Assembly: GCA_964525185.1 (NCBI GenBank)
Contig: CAZGFQ010000043.1
Span: 1 to 16,160 of the forward strand
Direction of reading: 5' to 3'
DNA from: JABHGY01 sp964525185
Lineage (GTDB): Bacteria; Fidelibacterota; Marinisomatia; Marinisomatales; UBA1611
Length of the DNA: 16,160 nt
The position numbers and the translations under genes are program-made. The notes below the pieces were generated by a model. The model made no database searches, had not been told where the DNA came from, and was given only the letters and a program-made list of their open reading frames with translations. Shown one piece after another: positions 6,518-14,882 of this stretch. Numbering within the stretch: the first letter of the stretch is position 1; every line of letters begins with the position of its first letter.

Positions 6518-7705
6518 TTAATCTCCTTTTTTTATCCATCTTTCATTAAAGGTTGCATGTAAAATGGTTTTACCTTCTTTATTGCGATAAGAATAGGACA
6601 CATGAATCATGCCATCTTTAGTTTGAATCATGGAAGGATAAGAATAACTTTCAGATTTATCAGGGGATATGCCTATGTGACGTGTCCATTTCCAAGTTTT
6701 CCCTTCATCTTTAGATAATGAAACAGCCCAACTGCTCCGACTTTCTTCTGTATCATTATAAATCATAGCCCAATGCCCATTTTTCAATTCAATTGCATCA
6801 ATACTGGAACCAGGATTTCATATATCTGTATCAGATGCGAAAGTCCAAGAAACACCTTGGTCTTCAGATTCGCTCATTAATGTGCGATACGGCGCACCAC
6901 CGTTATCTCGCATGTAGGCTACAATGGATCCATTATCCCTTTCAAGTAATGCCGGCTGAACAGGCCCAAAGCCAACGATCGGCTTGCTGGAAGTCCAAGT
7001 ATGACCGTTGTCATCACTGATTCCAATTAAGGAAATATTATATCCATCGGAGTAGAGTGGAAGTAGGATTCTTCCCGTAGATAATTTAATTGGATGAATG
7101 CGAGTCATCCACCCTTTTTGCCGTTTTTCTTTGTCTAGGGCTGCTTCTGCGATGAGTTGCTCATATGGGAGAGCATACTCTGACCATGCAGGATCCGTAT
7201 AATTAGCTTCAAATCCTTCTTTAATGGTTTGGTGAAATTGTTCACCGGGTTTCAAAATTATGATATCTTGCCATTTCCAATTTGGTACGCCAGAGTTTAA
7301 ATAGTCAGAAGAAATTTTATATCGTAGGACAGAATTTTCCCATCCATTGGCGCGAACAGCAATCCAGAAAAGCATTAATTCGTCATTCTCATTCATAAAT
7401 AAAACAGGATTACAATCTGGGAGATTGGGAGTATCTGCCATTATAAATGGTTGTTCCCATTTTGATTCACCTTTCTTTAGACGAGACCCTTGTACAACAA
7501 CATCATTGGCTGTCCGTTCACCAGAGCCATAAAACCAGCAAGCAATCAAATCGCCATTGGGTGCTTCAATAATGCTACTTCCATGAACATGCTTATTTTG
7601 ATAGGGGAATATGGGTGTCTTAGATATTTCCTTAGCATAACTAATTCCGGTGAAAACAATGCTTATTAATAATAAGCATTGTTTTCTATTCTTGAATAAA
7701 ACCAT
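6518..7705 (-). pseudogene. BNR-repeat sialidase-like protein interrupted by an in-frame TGA
   Basis: A secreted six-bladed propeller enzyme of the BNR_2 / GH33-like type, 395 codons apart from one internal stop. The start is ATG at 7703-7705, because the translation then opens with a signal peptide (MVLFKNRKQCLLLISIVFTG...SYA). The N-terminal blade has HGSSIIEAPNGDLIACWF and GSGERTANDVVVQGSR, and the family core WMTRIHPIKLSTGRILLPLYSD follows. Three Asp boxes (S-x-D-x-G-x-x-W) are seen: SDDNGHTW, SEDQGVSW and SKDEGKTW. Codon 296 is TGA (6818-6820). The same frame continues without shift as NPGSSIDAIELKNGHW to FNERWIKKGD, so a substitution rather than an indel broke it. Relatives have a proline there (PNPGS). 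It overlaps the upstream gene by 20 bases. Sialic acid as substrate is only a family-level guess. Confidence 0.82.
6523..6527 (-). promoter_or_regulatory. Ribosome binding site that fixes the TTG start of the GDPD gene
   Basis: On the minus strand AAAAGGAG sits nine bases upstream of TTG (6513-6511), and the sialidase stop TAA falls in the gap. It is the strongest Shine-Dalgarno match near that gene, and the protein from this TTG begins exactly with the signal sequence. TTG is therefore the likely start although no ATG is available. Confidence 0.7.
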
Positions 7706-10028
7706 GATAAAGTCCCATGTAATAAGGTAATAGATAAACAGTTCCTGTGGATAAATTACGCCCACTTCCGCCTGTGTTCATATACCATGGGTCATGATTC
7801 CAATGATTTACATGGCTTTCATCTACAGGGAAAACTTTTCCACTCACACGGTATCCTTTACGAAAATTATTTTCATGATCAAAAGTGCGATTCCATGGAT
7901 GCAATTTTTGGATATCAGTTCTATGCTCATTCGTGTGGCGCCAATCGAATCTATCGATGGGAAACCGAACCAATGTTTCTATAGATTCATCCAACCATTC
8001 TTCATGAGGATCTAAACTATAGGTTCCCCAAGCATCAACAAAATCTTCGCTGGCTGTTGCGGCTCTGAAAGCGAAATTAAAAAATGGATTTAGTTCAGGT
8101 GCTTCCAACATCCAATTCATATACATAGAAAATGCATAACGGGCTTTTAATTCAGGATCTGTTTCGTAGTTTATCAAATGATAGTAAGACATAAATGCCA
8201 TTTCATCATCTGAATGATTTCCGGTGCCCACACCACGATTAAATTTTTGGTCTGTCATATTTTGAGCATATCCATGATCTTCAATCAGCATATTGGATAA
8301 TTCTCTATATCGATCATCGCCAGTAATATGGTGGGTAATTGATAAGTAGGATAACATACTCAACGAATTAAGTCCACGTTCTACAAACCAGTTTTTATCA
8401 TGATTTAATTCATAAGGATTGAAACGAGACCAGCGAGTTGGTTTTCCATCATGATCGACTAATTGAAAATCATGATCAATTAAGTGGTCCGTTATTGATT
8501 TTACATGATTTCGTACTCTAGCTTTTTCTGATTCAGTTTCTGCAACTAAATCATAATATAATCCATATAAAAAATAATGACCATCTAACTCATCAGAACT
8601 AGTATCTGTTTTGTAGTACCATTTTCCTGTTTTGTCTTTTGGCCATCGGTTTTCATATACTTTCCAAAGTTTATCCCTGTTTTTCTTATTCCTGATATCA
8701 TCTTCAACACGTCCAATATTTGGATCATGTCCGCTGGTTGGAAGAATGGTGCGTGCTACAAATCCAGGTGGGGGAGAAATAGGTGCATCCTGAGTTACAT
8801 CTCCAAGAAATTTTAATGCATCAAACGCTTTCTTTGCGCGAGCCTTAGCTTTTGGGTCTTTTGTAGCAGCATAAGCAAAACATTCTGCTGCGCCATACAT
8901 GCCTGTCCAAAGACCGTCATTATCACTATCATGTTGAACCCATTCAGACTTATCTCCTGCTTTTGGGAGATTAACATCTAAGACGTATTCGTAAGGAGTA
9001 CGTCGATGGTATTTATCTATTTCATCTTCATAGAATTTTGCTTTTCCTGCTAATGTCATTTTTTCTTTATAAATATGACTTAATCCTTTGGATGTTGCAA
9101 TCCAAACAGACCCATCTTTTGCAACAGCAATATCATTGACATGGTCATCTGGAAGCCATCGTTGTCCTTGGCGATATTCCCATATTTCGCCATCAAAATG
9201 TATCGCTCCCTTTTTTGTTCCAAACCAGACATCACCTTTTTCCCCTGCAGCCATTTTAGTAAAATCGTTATAAGGTAGACCATCTTTACCTTCATAAAGT
9301 GCCCATTCGTTTTTGTCTAATACACCTACACCTTGTGGACTTGCAAACCAAAGTCTATTTTTAGAATCCACTGCGACTGAACGGCAATCAGCAAGTGCCC
9401 AACTTCTCATTTCATCATTGGGGTGTATTGCGTTCCAACCTGTTCTTGTTTTTTTATATAACCCTTCATCAGTCGAAACAAATATACTATTTGTTGATTG
9501 TACTGCTATTTGTCGAATATTTCCTTTAGGGATATTCATCTGTTTTAAAAACAATGTTTTATCATTCTTTTTTATTTTTCCAGAGAATAAATCTTTTTCA
9601 CCGCCGATATATAATCGATTGTTAAAAACGAAATCTGTTTGTAATACGTTTAAAAGCATATTTTTCGGAAGTGGTGTGGCGTGGGAAACAATTTTATTCT
9701 TTATTAAATATGCCATACCGTTTATTAATAGATTATTTTCTATTTCACCTGTAATTGCCACAACTTTTGTTCCCCTTGCAGACACTAGAACAACAGGAAG
9801 ATTATCTAAAGGTAAAAGCACCCAATCATCTGTTAGATTTGATCGAATAAAAAGTCCAGAATTTGTTCCCGCAAATACAGTTCCGCGGTAATTTGTTGAA
9901 ACGGAATACACGAATTGGTCCGTTAATTCAAAATCTTTCTTTTCTTGAAAATAATGCGGAATATGTGCTACTTCTTTTCCTAGGAGTGTGGAAGAAAAGA
10001 GTAGAATAAGTGTTAATAAATAAGTCAT
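7686..10028 (-). CDS. Secreted beta-propeller plus alpha/alpha-toroid-like protein, candidate glycan-active
   Basis: An exported protein of 780 residues with a signal peptide (1-17, ending STLLG). Residues about 35-320 form a beta-propeller of two-component-regulator (Reg_prop) type. Repeats such as RLWFASPQGVGVL, GDVWFGTKKGAIHF and GSVWIATSKGLSHI (216-318) are clearest. No histidine kinase follows, unlike in hybrid sensors. From about 345 a helical domain begins with EWVQHDSDNDGLWTGMYGAAECFAYAA (shown in part at 362-388) and runs through paired helices to GLYHGFIQE. This pattern resembles six-hairpin (alpha/alpha) toroid glycosidases and lyases. Acidic residues in DSDNDG and DELDGHY are candidates for catalysis, but I cannot assign a family. 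It is first in the minus-strand unit, overlapping the sialidase gene by 20 bases, and divergent from the TonB receptor. The combination suggests glycan recognition and cleavage outside the cytoplasm. Confidence 0.8.
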   Translation of the reverse strand: MTYLLTLILLFSSTLLGKEVAHIPHYFQEKKDFELTDQFVYSVSTNYRGTVFAGTNSGLFIRSNLTDDWVLLPLDNLPVVLVSARGTKVVAITGEIENNLLINGMAYLIKNKIVSHATPLPKNMLLNVLQTDFVFNNRLYIGGEKDLFSGKIKKNDKTLFLKQMNIPKGNIRQIAVQSTNSIFVSTDEGLYKKTRTGWNAIHPNDEMRSWALADCRSVAVDSKNRLWFASPQGVGVLDKNEWALYEGKDGLPYNDFTKMAAGEKGDVWFGTKKGAIHFDGEIWEYRQGQRWLPDDHVNDIAVAKDGSVWIATSKGLSHIYKEKMTLAGKAKFYEDEIDKYHRRTPYEYVLDVNLPKAGDKSEWVQHDSDNDGLWTGMYGAAECFAYAATKDPKAKARAKKAFDALKFLGDVTQDAPISPPPGFVARTILPTSGHDPNIGRVEDDIRNKKNRDKLWKVYENRWPKDKTGKWYYKTDTSSDELDGHYFLYGLYYDLVAETESEKARVRNHVKSITDHLIDHDFQLVDHDGKPTRWSRFNPYELNHDKNWFVERGLNSLSMLSYLSITHHITGDDRYRELSNMLIEDHGYAQNMTDQKFNRGVGTGNHSDDEMAFMSYYHLINYETDPELKARYAFSMYMNWMLEAPELNPFFNFAFRAATASEDFVDAWGTYSLDPHEEWLDESIETLVRFPIDRFDWRHTNEHRTDIQKLHPWNRTFDHENNFRKGYRVSGKVFPVDESHVNHWNHDPWYMNTGGSGRNLSTGTVYLLPYYMGLYHGFIQE

Positions 10029-10112
10029 ATACTTTTATGTATCTTTCGTTACGTGTTAAAAAAGGATTCAATTTTAATAAATGCTTGTGTCAACAACAAA
10101 CAAGAAAAAGGG

Positions 10113-10122
10113 ATAACGTTAT
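10113..10122. promoter_or_regulatory. 10-bp palindrome ATAACGTTAT between divergent operons
   Basis: ATAACGTTAT is a perfect palindrome with a central CG, like the core of LacI-family operators (AACGTT). It lies in the 179-base gap between the propeller-toroid and TonB receptor genes. A single short palindrome in AT-rich DNA is weak evidence; no LacI gene is in the window. Confidence 0.35.
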
Positions 10123-10134
10123 AAAAAAATAGAG

Positions 10135-10180
10135 TTGAAGGTGTAGACCAAATTTGTCTATTTTCTGTAATGAGACAAAT
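10135..10180 (+). promoter_or_regulatory. Candidate promoter and inverted repeat upstream of the TonB receptor
   Basis: TTGAAG (10135-10140) and TATTTT (10159-10164) with an 18-base spacer are a possible -35/-10 pair (four of six matches each). Overlapping them, ATTTGTCT (10152-10159) and AGACAAAT (10173-10180) are perfect inverted 8-mers 13 bases apart. The first arm also belongs to the palindrome CAAATTTG (10149-10156). A regulator bound here would cover the promoter. Low confidence because organism-specific promoter consensus is unknown. Confidence 0.3.
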
Positions 10181-10207
10181 CATAAAATCAGCGACAGGAA
10201 ATAAAAT

Positions 10208-12787
10208 ATGATCCATGCATTCAGTAGAATATCTCAATCCATTATTTTAAGTATTATATTTTTGGGTTCACCATTGTTGTCTCAAGAAATTTCAGGTATT
10301 GTTCAAGATAGTGATGGAAATCCTCTAGTAGGCGCAAATGTTATTATTGTCGATGAAGAAATGGGATTAGCCACGGATAATAAGGGGACTTTCTTTTTTG
10401 AAAATGTACCCAATAAAAATGCGCAAATAATGGTCAGTTATATCGGGTATAAAACAGAAACATTATTTGTAAGTGAAGGAGATATATTAACGGGATTAAT
10501 CGTTACTTTACTTCGAAAAGACTTATTTGGGAAAGAGGTTACAGTGGTTGCTCGACGACGGGAAGAATCTATAAAGGATGTTCCTGTATCCATGGTAGCC
10601 ATAAGCGAAGATATGATTCGTGAAATTGGGGCAACATCATTGGAAGATTTAACATCCGTTGTTCCAAATATTTACACAGTTGAAGAGCAGACAGCCTTAT
10701 CCTTTAATATTCGAGGCATTACCGGCGGAGCAAGGAACCCTGGTATGTCTTCTGCTGAAGGCGTTTATTTGGACGGTGTCATTATGGGAAGACCAGAATT
10801 CATTGCTACAGATATGGTGGATATTAAAAGTGTGGAATTTTTACGTGGTCCGCAAGGAACTTTATTTGGTAGAAATACAGTTTCTGGTGCTATAAATATG
10901 ATTTCAGCAAAGCCTGGACCAACTCATTCAAGAAGTGCTCTAATTGAAACAGGACAAAATGGATACCAGAAAATAAGATTGGCTATTAATCGACGCCTTA
11001 ATGAAAAAGTTTTCACACGATTTTCCGTTTACGACTTTAAATGGGATGGTTATCTAAATAATGCATTTAATAATAGCCAAGAAAAATTTAAAAATAATAC
11101 AGGTGTACGATGGGCGATTCGAGCCATTCCTTCGTCAAAATTGACATTAGATTTTAGTCTAGATTATTATAAAGAAGATTTAAATAAAGTAGCTGGACAT
11201 ATATCTGATTGGAGAATGGATAGTGGAAGTCCTAGTTATGACGATAAACCATTAGATTCACTTTACTATACTATGGATTCAGTTGATATAACTGACAATG
11301 GAATATATTCTTATAATAACGACACAACAGGCGTTCTAAACCGGTTATTGTCAGGTGCAACATTTAATTTGAATTATAAAATCAATGAAGAATTTAACTT
11401 GGAAGGATTAGTGTCATGGCGAAAGTCTGATGTGTCTTGGTTTAATGATGAAGATCATACTGGTATAAAAATGTTAAATGGGAAATGGGATAATCAAGGA
11501 GACCAAACGATGGTTGAACTCCGAATGTTGTCCACGAGCAATAAAAAAGTTTCTTGGCTTGCAGGTTTGTTCTATTACAATTTATATCATTATTTAAGTG
11601 GACCCGTGTATCCTCAACCATATTTTTTCCATTATGCAACAGGTATACCAATGTTTATTGCAAAAAATTATACAGATCAAGTTGTAGAACCAGAGGGTGG
11701 TGGTAATACAGCGAGTGTTGGTCTTTATGGGTCTACAGATATTCAGCTTTCTGAAAAATTGTCACTCACATTAGGGGCAAGATATTCAACAGATAAAATG
11801 CGGTTTAAATATAGACAAGTTGGAATCCCATCATTTGGATATATCACTTTCCCGGAAGATACGAGCGGGGATGGCGTTCCAGATAGCTATTTTGACAGCA
11901 CAAAAACATGGAGCGCATTTACTCCGACCATAAATATAAAATATGAATATTCACCTGAGTTCAATATGTTTGGTACCATATCAAAAGGATATAAAAGTGG
12001 TGGATTTAATGCAGATTATATTTCTAGTGTAGAATCAGTTACCGAACCCTTTAAGCCTGAACAAATAATCAATTATGAAGCTGGATTTAAATTGGGAAAT
12101 CAATCCAATACTCTTTTCATCAATTCAGCCATTTATCGAATGGAATACAAAGATATGCAAGTAAGTCAATTCCAAGATTTATTTGAAGGGTATTCCATTA
12201 GTAATGCAGGATCATCGACCATTACGGGATTTGAAATAGATTTTTCATCACGCTTATTTAAAAAAGCGCTTACTCTAACCGGCGGATATGGTCAAACAGA
12301 AGCAATCTTTAATGAATTTCACGATGGATATTTTAATGGTGATTGGGACGAAGGAGAATCATTTACGGATGAAAATGGTAATGGGGAATATGATTCTGAT
12401 GAGGCATTTATTGATGAAGATACTAATTTTTCGGGAGTGCATATTAGTATGTATCCGAAACGTACATGGAGTATAGTTGCCGACTTCAGGGTACCCATAA
12501 ATGCAAATATGATGTTTGTATCCCAATTGCGGAGTAATTTTTTAGACGAAAAATTATCTCAACTGACCACGGATAAAGATGCGAATTTACTCAGGGATGA
12601 TGCACGAACTTTAGTAAATGGTCATATTGGTATTGCGGGTGAAAAGTGGGATATTTCTTTTTGGGGAGAGAACTTATTCAATACAGAATATATTGTTGAG
12701 CAGGGGATAAACGGATATATGGGGTTTATTGAGCAATTATGGGGTCAGCCTCGATTATTAGGAATTCGAATCTCGCACAGGATGTAA
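10208..12787 (+). CDS. TonB-dependent outer-membrane receptor
   Basis: A receptor of 859 residues that takes a ligand across the outer membrane using TonB energy. Signal peptide 1-25; a carboxypeptidase-regulatory-like beta-sandwich at about 28-104 (GIVQDSDGNPLVGANV ... SYIGYKTE); a TonB-box-like EVTVVA at 110-115; plug at about 119-238 with FNIRGI, GVYLDGV and VEFLRGPQGTLFGRNTVSG; then the barrel, ending in the terminal strand of RLLGIRISHRM. An acidic loop near 710-743 (NGDWDEGESFTDENGNGEYD and onward) looks like a calcium-binding insert. No SusD-like gene follows, so this is not a classical SusCD pair; the plug style is that of the broader TonB receptor group. AGGA at 10196-10199 precedes the ATG. 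It starts the plus-strand unit with the symporter, so the ligand is probably the same glycan or a fragment of it. Confidence 0.93.
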   Translation: MIHAFSRISQSIILSIIFLGSPLLSQEISGIVQDSDGNPLVGANVIIVDEEMGLATDNKGTFFFENVPNKNAQIMVSYIGYKTETLFVSEGDILTGLIVTLLRKDLFGKEVTVVARRREESIKDVPVSMVAISEDMIREIGATSLEDLTSVVPNIYTVEEQTALSFNIRGITGGARNPGMSSAEGVYLDGVIMGRPEFIATDMVDIKSVEFLRGPQGTLFGRNTVSGAINMISAKPGPTHSRSALIETGQNGYQKIRLAINRRLNEKVFTRFSVYDFKWDGYLNNAFNNSQEKFKNNTGVRWAIRAIPSSKLTLDFSLDYYKEDLNKVAGHISDWRMDSGSPSYDDKPLDSLYYTMDSVDITDNGIYSYNNDTTGVLNRLLSGATFNLNYKINEEFNLEGLVSWRKSDVSWFNDEDHTGIKMLNGKWDNQGDQTMVELRMLSTSNKKVSWLAGLFYYNLYHYLSGPVYPQPYFFHYATGIPMFIAKNYTDQVVEPEGGGNTASVGLYGSTDIQLSEKLSLTLGARYSTDKMRFKYRQVGIPSFGYITFPEDTSGDGVPDSYFDSTKTWSAFTPTINIKYEYSPEFNMFGTISKGYKSGGFNADYISSVESVTEPFKPEQIINYEAGFKLGNQSNTLFINSAIYRMEYKDMQVSQFQDLFEGYSISNAGSSTITGFEIDFSSRLFKKALTLTGGYGQTEAIFNEFHDGYFNGDWDEGESFTDENGNGEYDSDEAFIDEDTNFSGVHISMYPKRTWSIVADFRVPINANMMFVSQLRSNFLDEKLSQLTTDKDANLLRDDARTLVNGHIGIAGEKWDISFWGENLFNTEYIVEQGINGYMGFIEQLWGQPRLLGIRISHRM

Positions 12788-12841
12788 ATTCAATTAGACT
12801 TACGCACTTTATAAATACACATTACATAGAAAAGGAATTTT

Positions 12842-14614
12842 ATGGCTCTCGGCGGAATTGATTATTTTATCATTATTTTTTATCTCATTGGTACAGTCCT
12901 ATTTGGAATGTATATCGGTCGGAAAATGAAATCAGGGGATGACTATTTTCTAGCAGGACGATCTTTGCCTTGGTGGGCCATTGGCATGTCATTAGTTGTA
13001 ACGGACATTGGGGCTGTGGACATGGTTGGAATCGCAGGTGCAGCTTATTTATATGGAATCGTTCTTGGCAATTATGATTGGCTGGGTAGTGTCCCTGTTA
13101 TGATTGTGGGTGCATTTTTATTTATTCCCATGTTCTGGAAATCAAAAGTGAGTACAATCCCAGAATGGTTGGGAGCCAGATATAACCAAAGTGTACGAAC
13201 CATTTCAGCAGTCATTTGGGGAATTGTTACAGCATTTGGGTTAGGTGTTACTTTATATGCAACAGCACTTATGTTTAACCTATTACTCGATCTCAATCCT
13301 AAAGTGGTTGTTGTGACAGAATCTCAATCTGTTCGTGAACAAGTGGTCGATGCGACAGGTGCAGGAAAAACACATGATTTTGTGTTTCTATCAGATTATA
13401 CTCAAATCCAAAAAGTGATTGATGATAAAGATCCCAATTTAGTATTAATCGACCAAAACTGGAGCGGCGCTTTGTCAAGCGAAAGTGCCATTATCTCATT
13501 TAATGAAAATGAGATTACACCTGATTGGGGTGAGACCATGATGCATAAGGCTCGGCCGCCTACTTGGACACTCATGTATTCCATTATTATAATGAGCATT
13601 TTAATTGGGACATATACTCTATTTGGTGGATTAAAAGCAGTTGTTTATACGGATGTTTTACAATGTATTGTTATGTTGGGTGGATCTTTATTTGTTCTCT
13701 TTTTTGGAATATACCGTTTAGGTGGAATTAGTGAATTTGTATCCATTATTCAATCGTTAGGGCCAAGGGCACAAGACCATTTTGAACTTATCTTATCTGT
13801 AGATACAGCAACGCCACATCCTTGGTCAGGAATTTTCTTAGGTCTCGGTTTAGTATTGGCAAATGCATACTGGTTTGGAAATCAAAATATGGTTCAGCGA
13901 ACTTTAGGGGCTAAATCAGAAGCGGATGCAAAAGCATCATATGTATTTGGTTCTTTTCTTAAAATTTTGATTCCATTTGCTATGGTTATTCCAGGAATTA
14001 TTGCGTTAGCGCATGATCCGAATATAACAGATGCGGACAAGGCAATGGCTATTTTAGTTAAAGATATACTTCCAACGGGAGTGTTGGGACTCTTCTTTGC
14101 AGCATTCTTAGCAGGACTCATGTCTTCAGTAGATTCGGCCTTAAACTCTGGGGCGACCATTTGGACGAAGGATGTATATCAAAAATTTATAAAGCCCGAT
14201 GCATCTCAGGAACAATTATTAATTGTTGGAAGATGGATCACTGGAGCCATGCTGGCAATTGCTATTTTCTTCGCTCAATTTGCAACGCGATTTGAAAGTA
14301 TTTATGATTTGAGCCAAACGATTTTATCTTTATTCCAAGGACCAAGTTTGGCCATTATTGCAATAGGGATGTTATGGAAACGAGCGACAGGAAAGGCGGC
14401 ATTAATTTCATTATTATCAGGTGTTGCGTTCGCTGGGATGCTCATGTGGGTTAATAGTTATGCATCCGTTCCCTTATTCCAAGTTTCAGAACCTTTTCTA
14501 TATGTAGCTTGGTGGTCCTTTGTATTATCAGTCGTTATTTTAATCGTGGTGAGTCTAAATACACCACCAGAGCCAGAATCAAAATTGAAAGGGTTGGTAT
14601 ATCGTTATGAATAA
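12842..14614 (+). CDS. Sodium:solute symporter (SSS/SGLT family) with extra soluble domain
   Basis: An inner-membrane sodium-coupled transporter of 590 residues, probably for a sugar. N-terminal helix 7-26, then GRKMKSGDDYFLAGRSLPWW and VVTDIGAVDMVGI as in SGLT-type proteins. The SSS signature is GTYTLFGGLKAVVYTDVLQ (256-274). NAYWFGNQNMVQRTLGAKS (341-359) and the sodium-site helix AGLMSSVDSALNSGATIWT (424-442) follow. About 13 to 14 hydrophobic helices are visible. Residues about 152-241 (bases 13295-13564) are a hydrophilic insert with alternating strands and helices (KVVVVTE, SQSVREQVVDA, DFVFLSD, YTQIQKVIDD, NLVLIDQN), placed on the periplasmic side by the predicted topology. AAAGGA at 12831-12836 precedes the ATG. 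The stop overlaps the next gene by eight bases. Confidence 0.93.
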   Translation: MALGGIDYFIIIFYLIGTVLFGMYIGRKMKSGDDYFLAGRSLPWWAIGMSLVVTDIGAVDMVGIAGAAYLYGIVLGNYDWLGSVPVMIVGAFLFIPMFWKSKVSTIPEWLGARYNQSVRTISAVIWGIVTAFGLGVTLYATALMFNLLLDLNPKVVVVTESQSVREQVVDATGAGKTHDFVFLSDYTQIQKVIDDKDPNLVLIDQNWSGALSSESAIISFNENEITPDWGETMMHKARPPTWTLMYSIIIMSILIGTYTLFGGLKAVVYTDVLQCIVMLGGSLFVLFFGIYRLGGISEFVSIIQSLGPRAQDHFELILSVDTATPHPWSGIFLGLGLVLANAYWFGNQNMVQRTLGAKSEADAKASYVFGSFLKILIPFAMVIPGIIALAHDPNITDADKAMAILVKDILPTGVLGLFFAAFLAGLMSSVDSALNSGATIWTKDVYQKFIKPDASQEQLLIVGRWITGAMLAIAIFFAQFATRFESIYDLSQTILSLFQGPSLAIIAIGMLWKRATGKAALISLLSGVAFAGMLMWVNSYASVPLFQVSEPFLYVAWWSFVLSVVILIVVSLNTPPEPESKLKGLVYRYE

Positions 14615-14882
14615 TGTTCTTTTATCTTCAACAGCTTTAGCAGATACGATTGCGAATCTTTTCAGAGGCATGGGTGATATGATGCGGGGATGGATGTTAG
14701 CAATTCCTATGGAAGTTGCAAAAGGCGTCTTTATTGTATATTTCCTAATGTTGATTTATTGGATCATAAAGTTACCTGAGAATGAAGTGACTTTAGCTTT
14801 AGATAATGGTAAAATAATCCATTTACGACCATTTGCTTTATTCTCATTAGCAACAATTGTTGTGATTTATTTGGTTTTTTAA
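14607..14882 (+). CDS. Small two-helix membrane protein, possible symporter partner
   Basis: A protein of 91 residues that I do not recognise. It has an amphipathic N-terminal part with GMGDMMRGWMLAIPMEVAK, a first membrane helix at about 40-55 (VFIVYFLMLIYWIIKL), a short soluble loop (PENEVTLALDNGKIIHLRPF) and a second helix at about 76-91 that ends the protein. The ATG lies eight bases before the end of the symporter gene, and its TAA directly touches the ATG of the GH84 gene, so translation of the three is probably coupled. Position and size suggest a small accessory subunit of the symporter, as known for some other secondary transporters; this is inference from context only. Confidence 0.75.
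   Translation: MNNVLLSSTALADTIANLFRGMGDMMRGWMLAIPMEVAKGVFIVYFLMLIYWIIKLPENEVTLALDNGKIIHLRPFALFSLATIVVIYLVF

Noticed and set aside
6818..6820. TGA recoded as tryptophan, glycine or selenocysteine
   Set aside because: Tryptophan and glycine use normal codons throughout, TGA ends the YceI gene in an overlapping operon, and relatives have proline at this site. I see no obvious selenocysteine-type hairpin.
6818..7765. A longer start for the sialidase gene at 7765
   Set aside because: The extra 20 residues lie inside the end of the upstream gene and do not fit an export signal. ATG at 7705 gives a proper signal peptide.
9313..9891. A 192-residue plus-strand frame inside the propeller gene
   Set aside because: It is antisense to a well-supported gene with Reg_prop repeats, has no recognisable domain, and is best explained as a shadow frame.
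10049..10237. A 62-residue minus-strand gene in the divergent gap
   Set aside because: It overlaps the start of the TonB receptor, lacks a ribosome binding site and has no family resemblance.
13894..14160. An 88-residue minus-strand frame inside the symporter
   Set aside because: It is antisense to the conserved sodium-site helix region and is a shadow frame.
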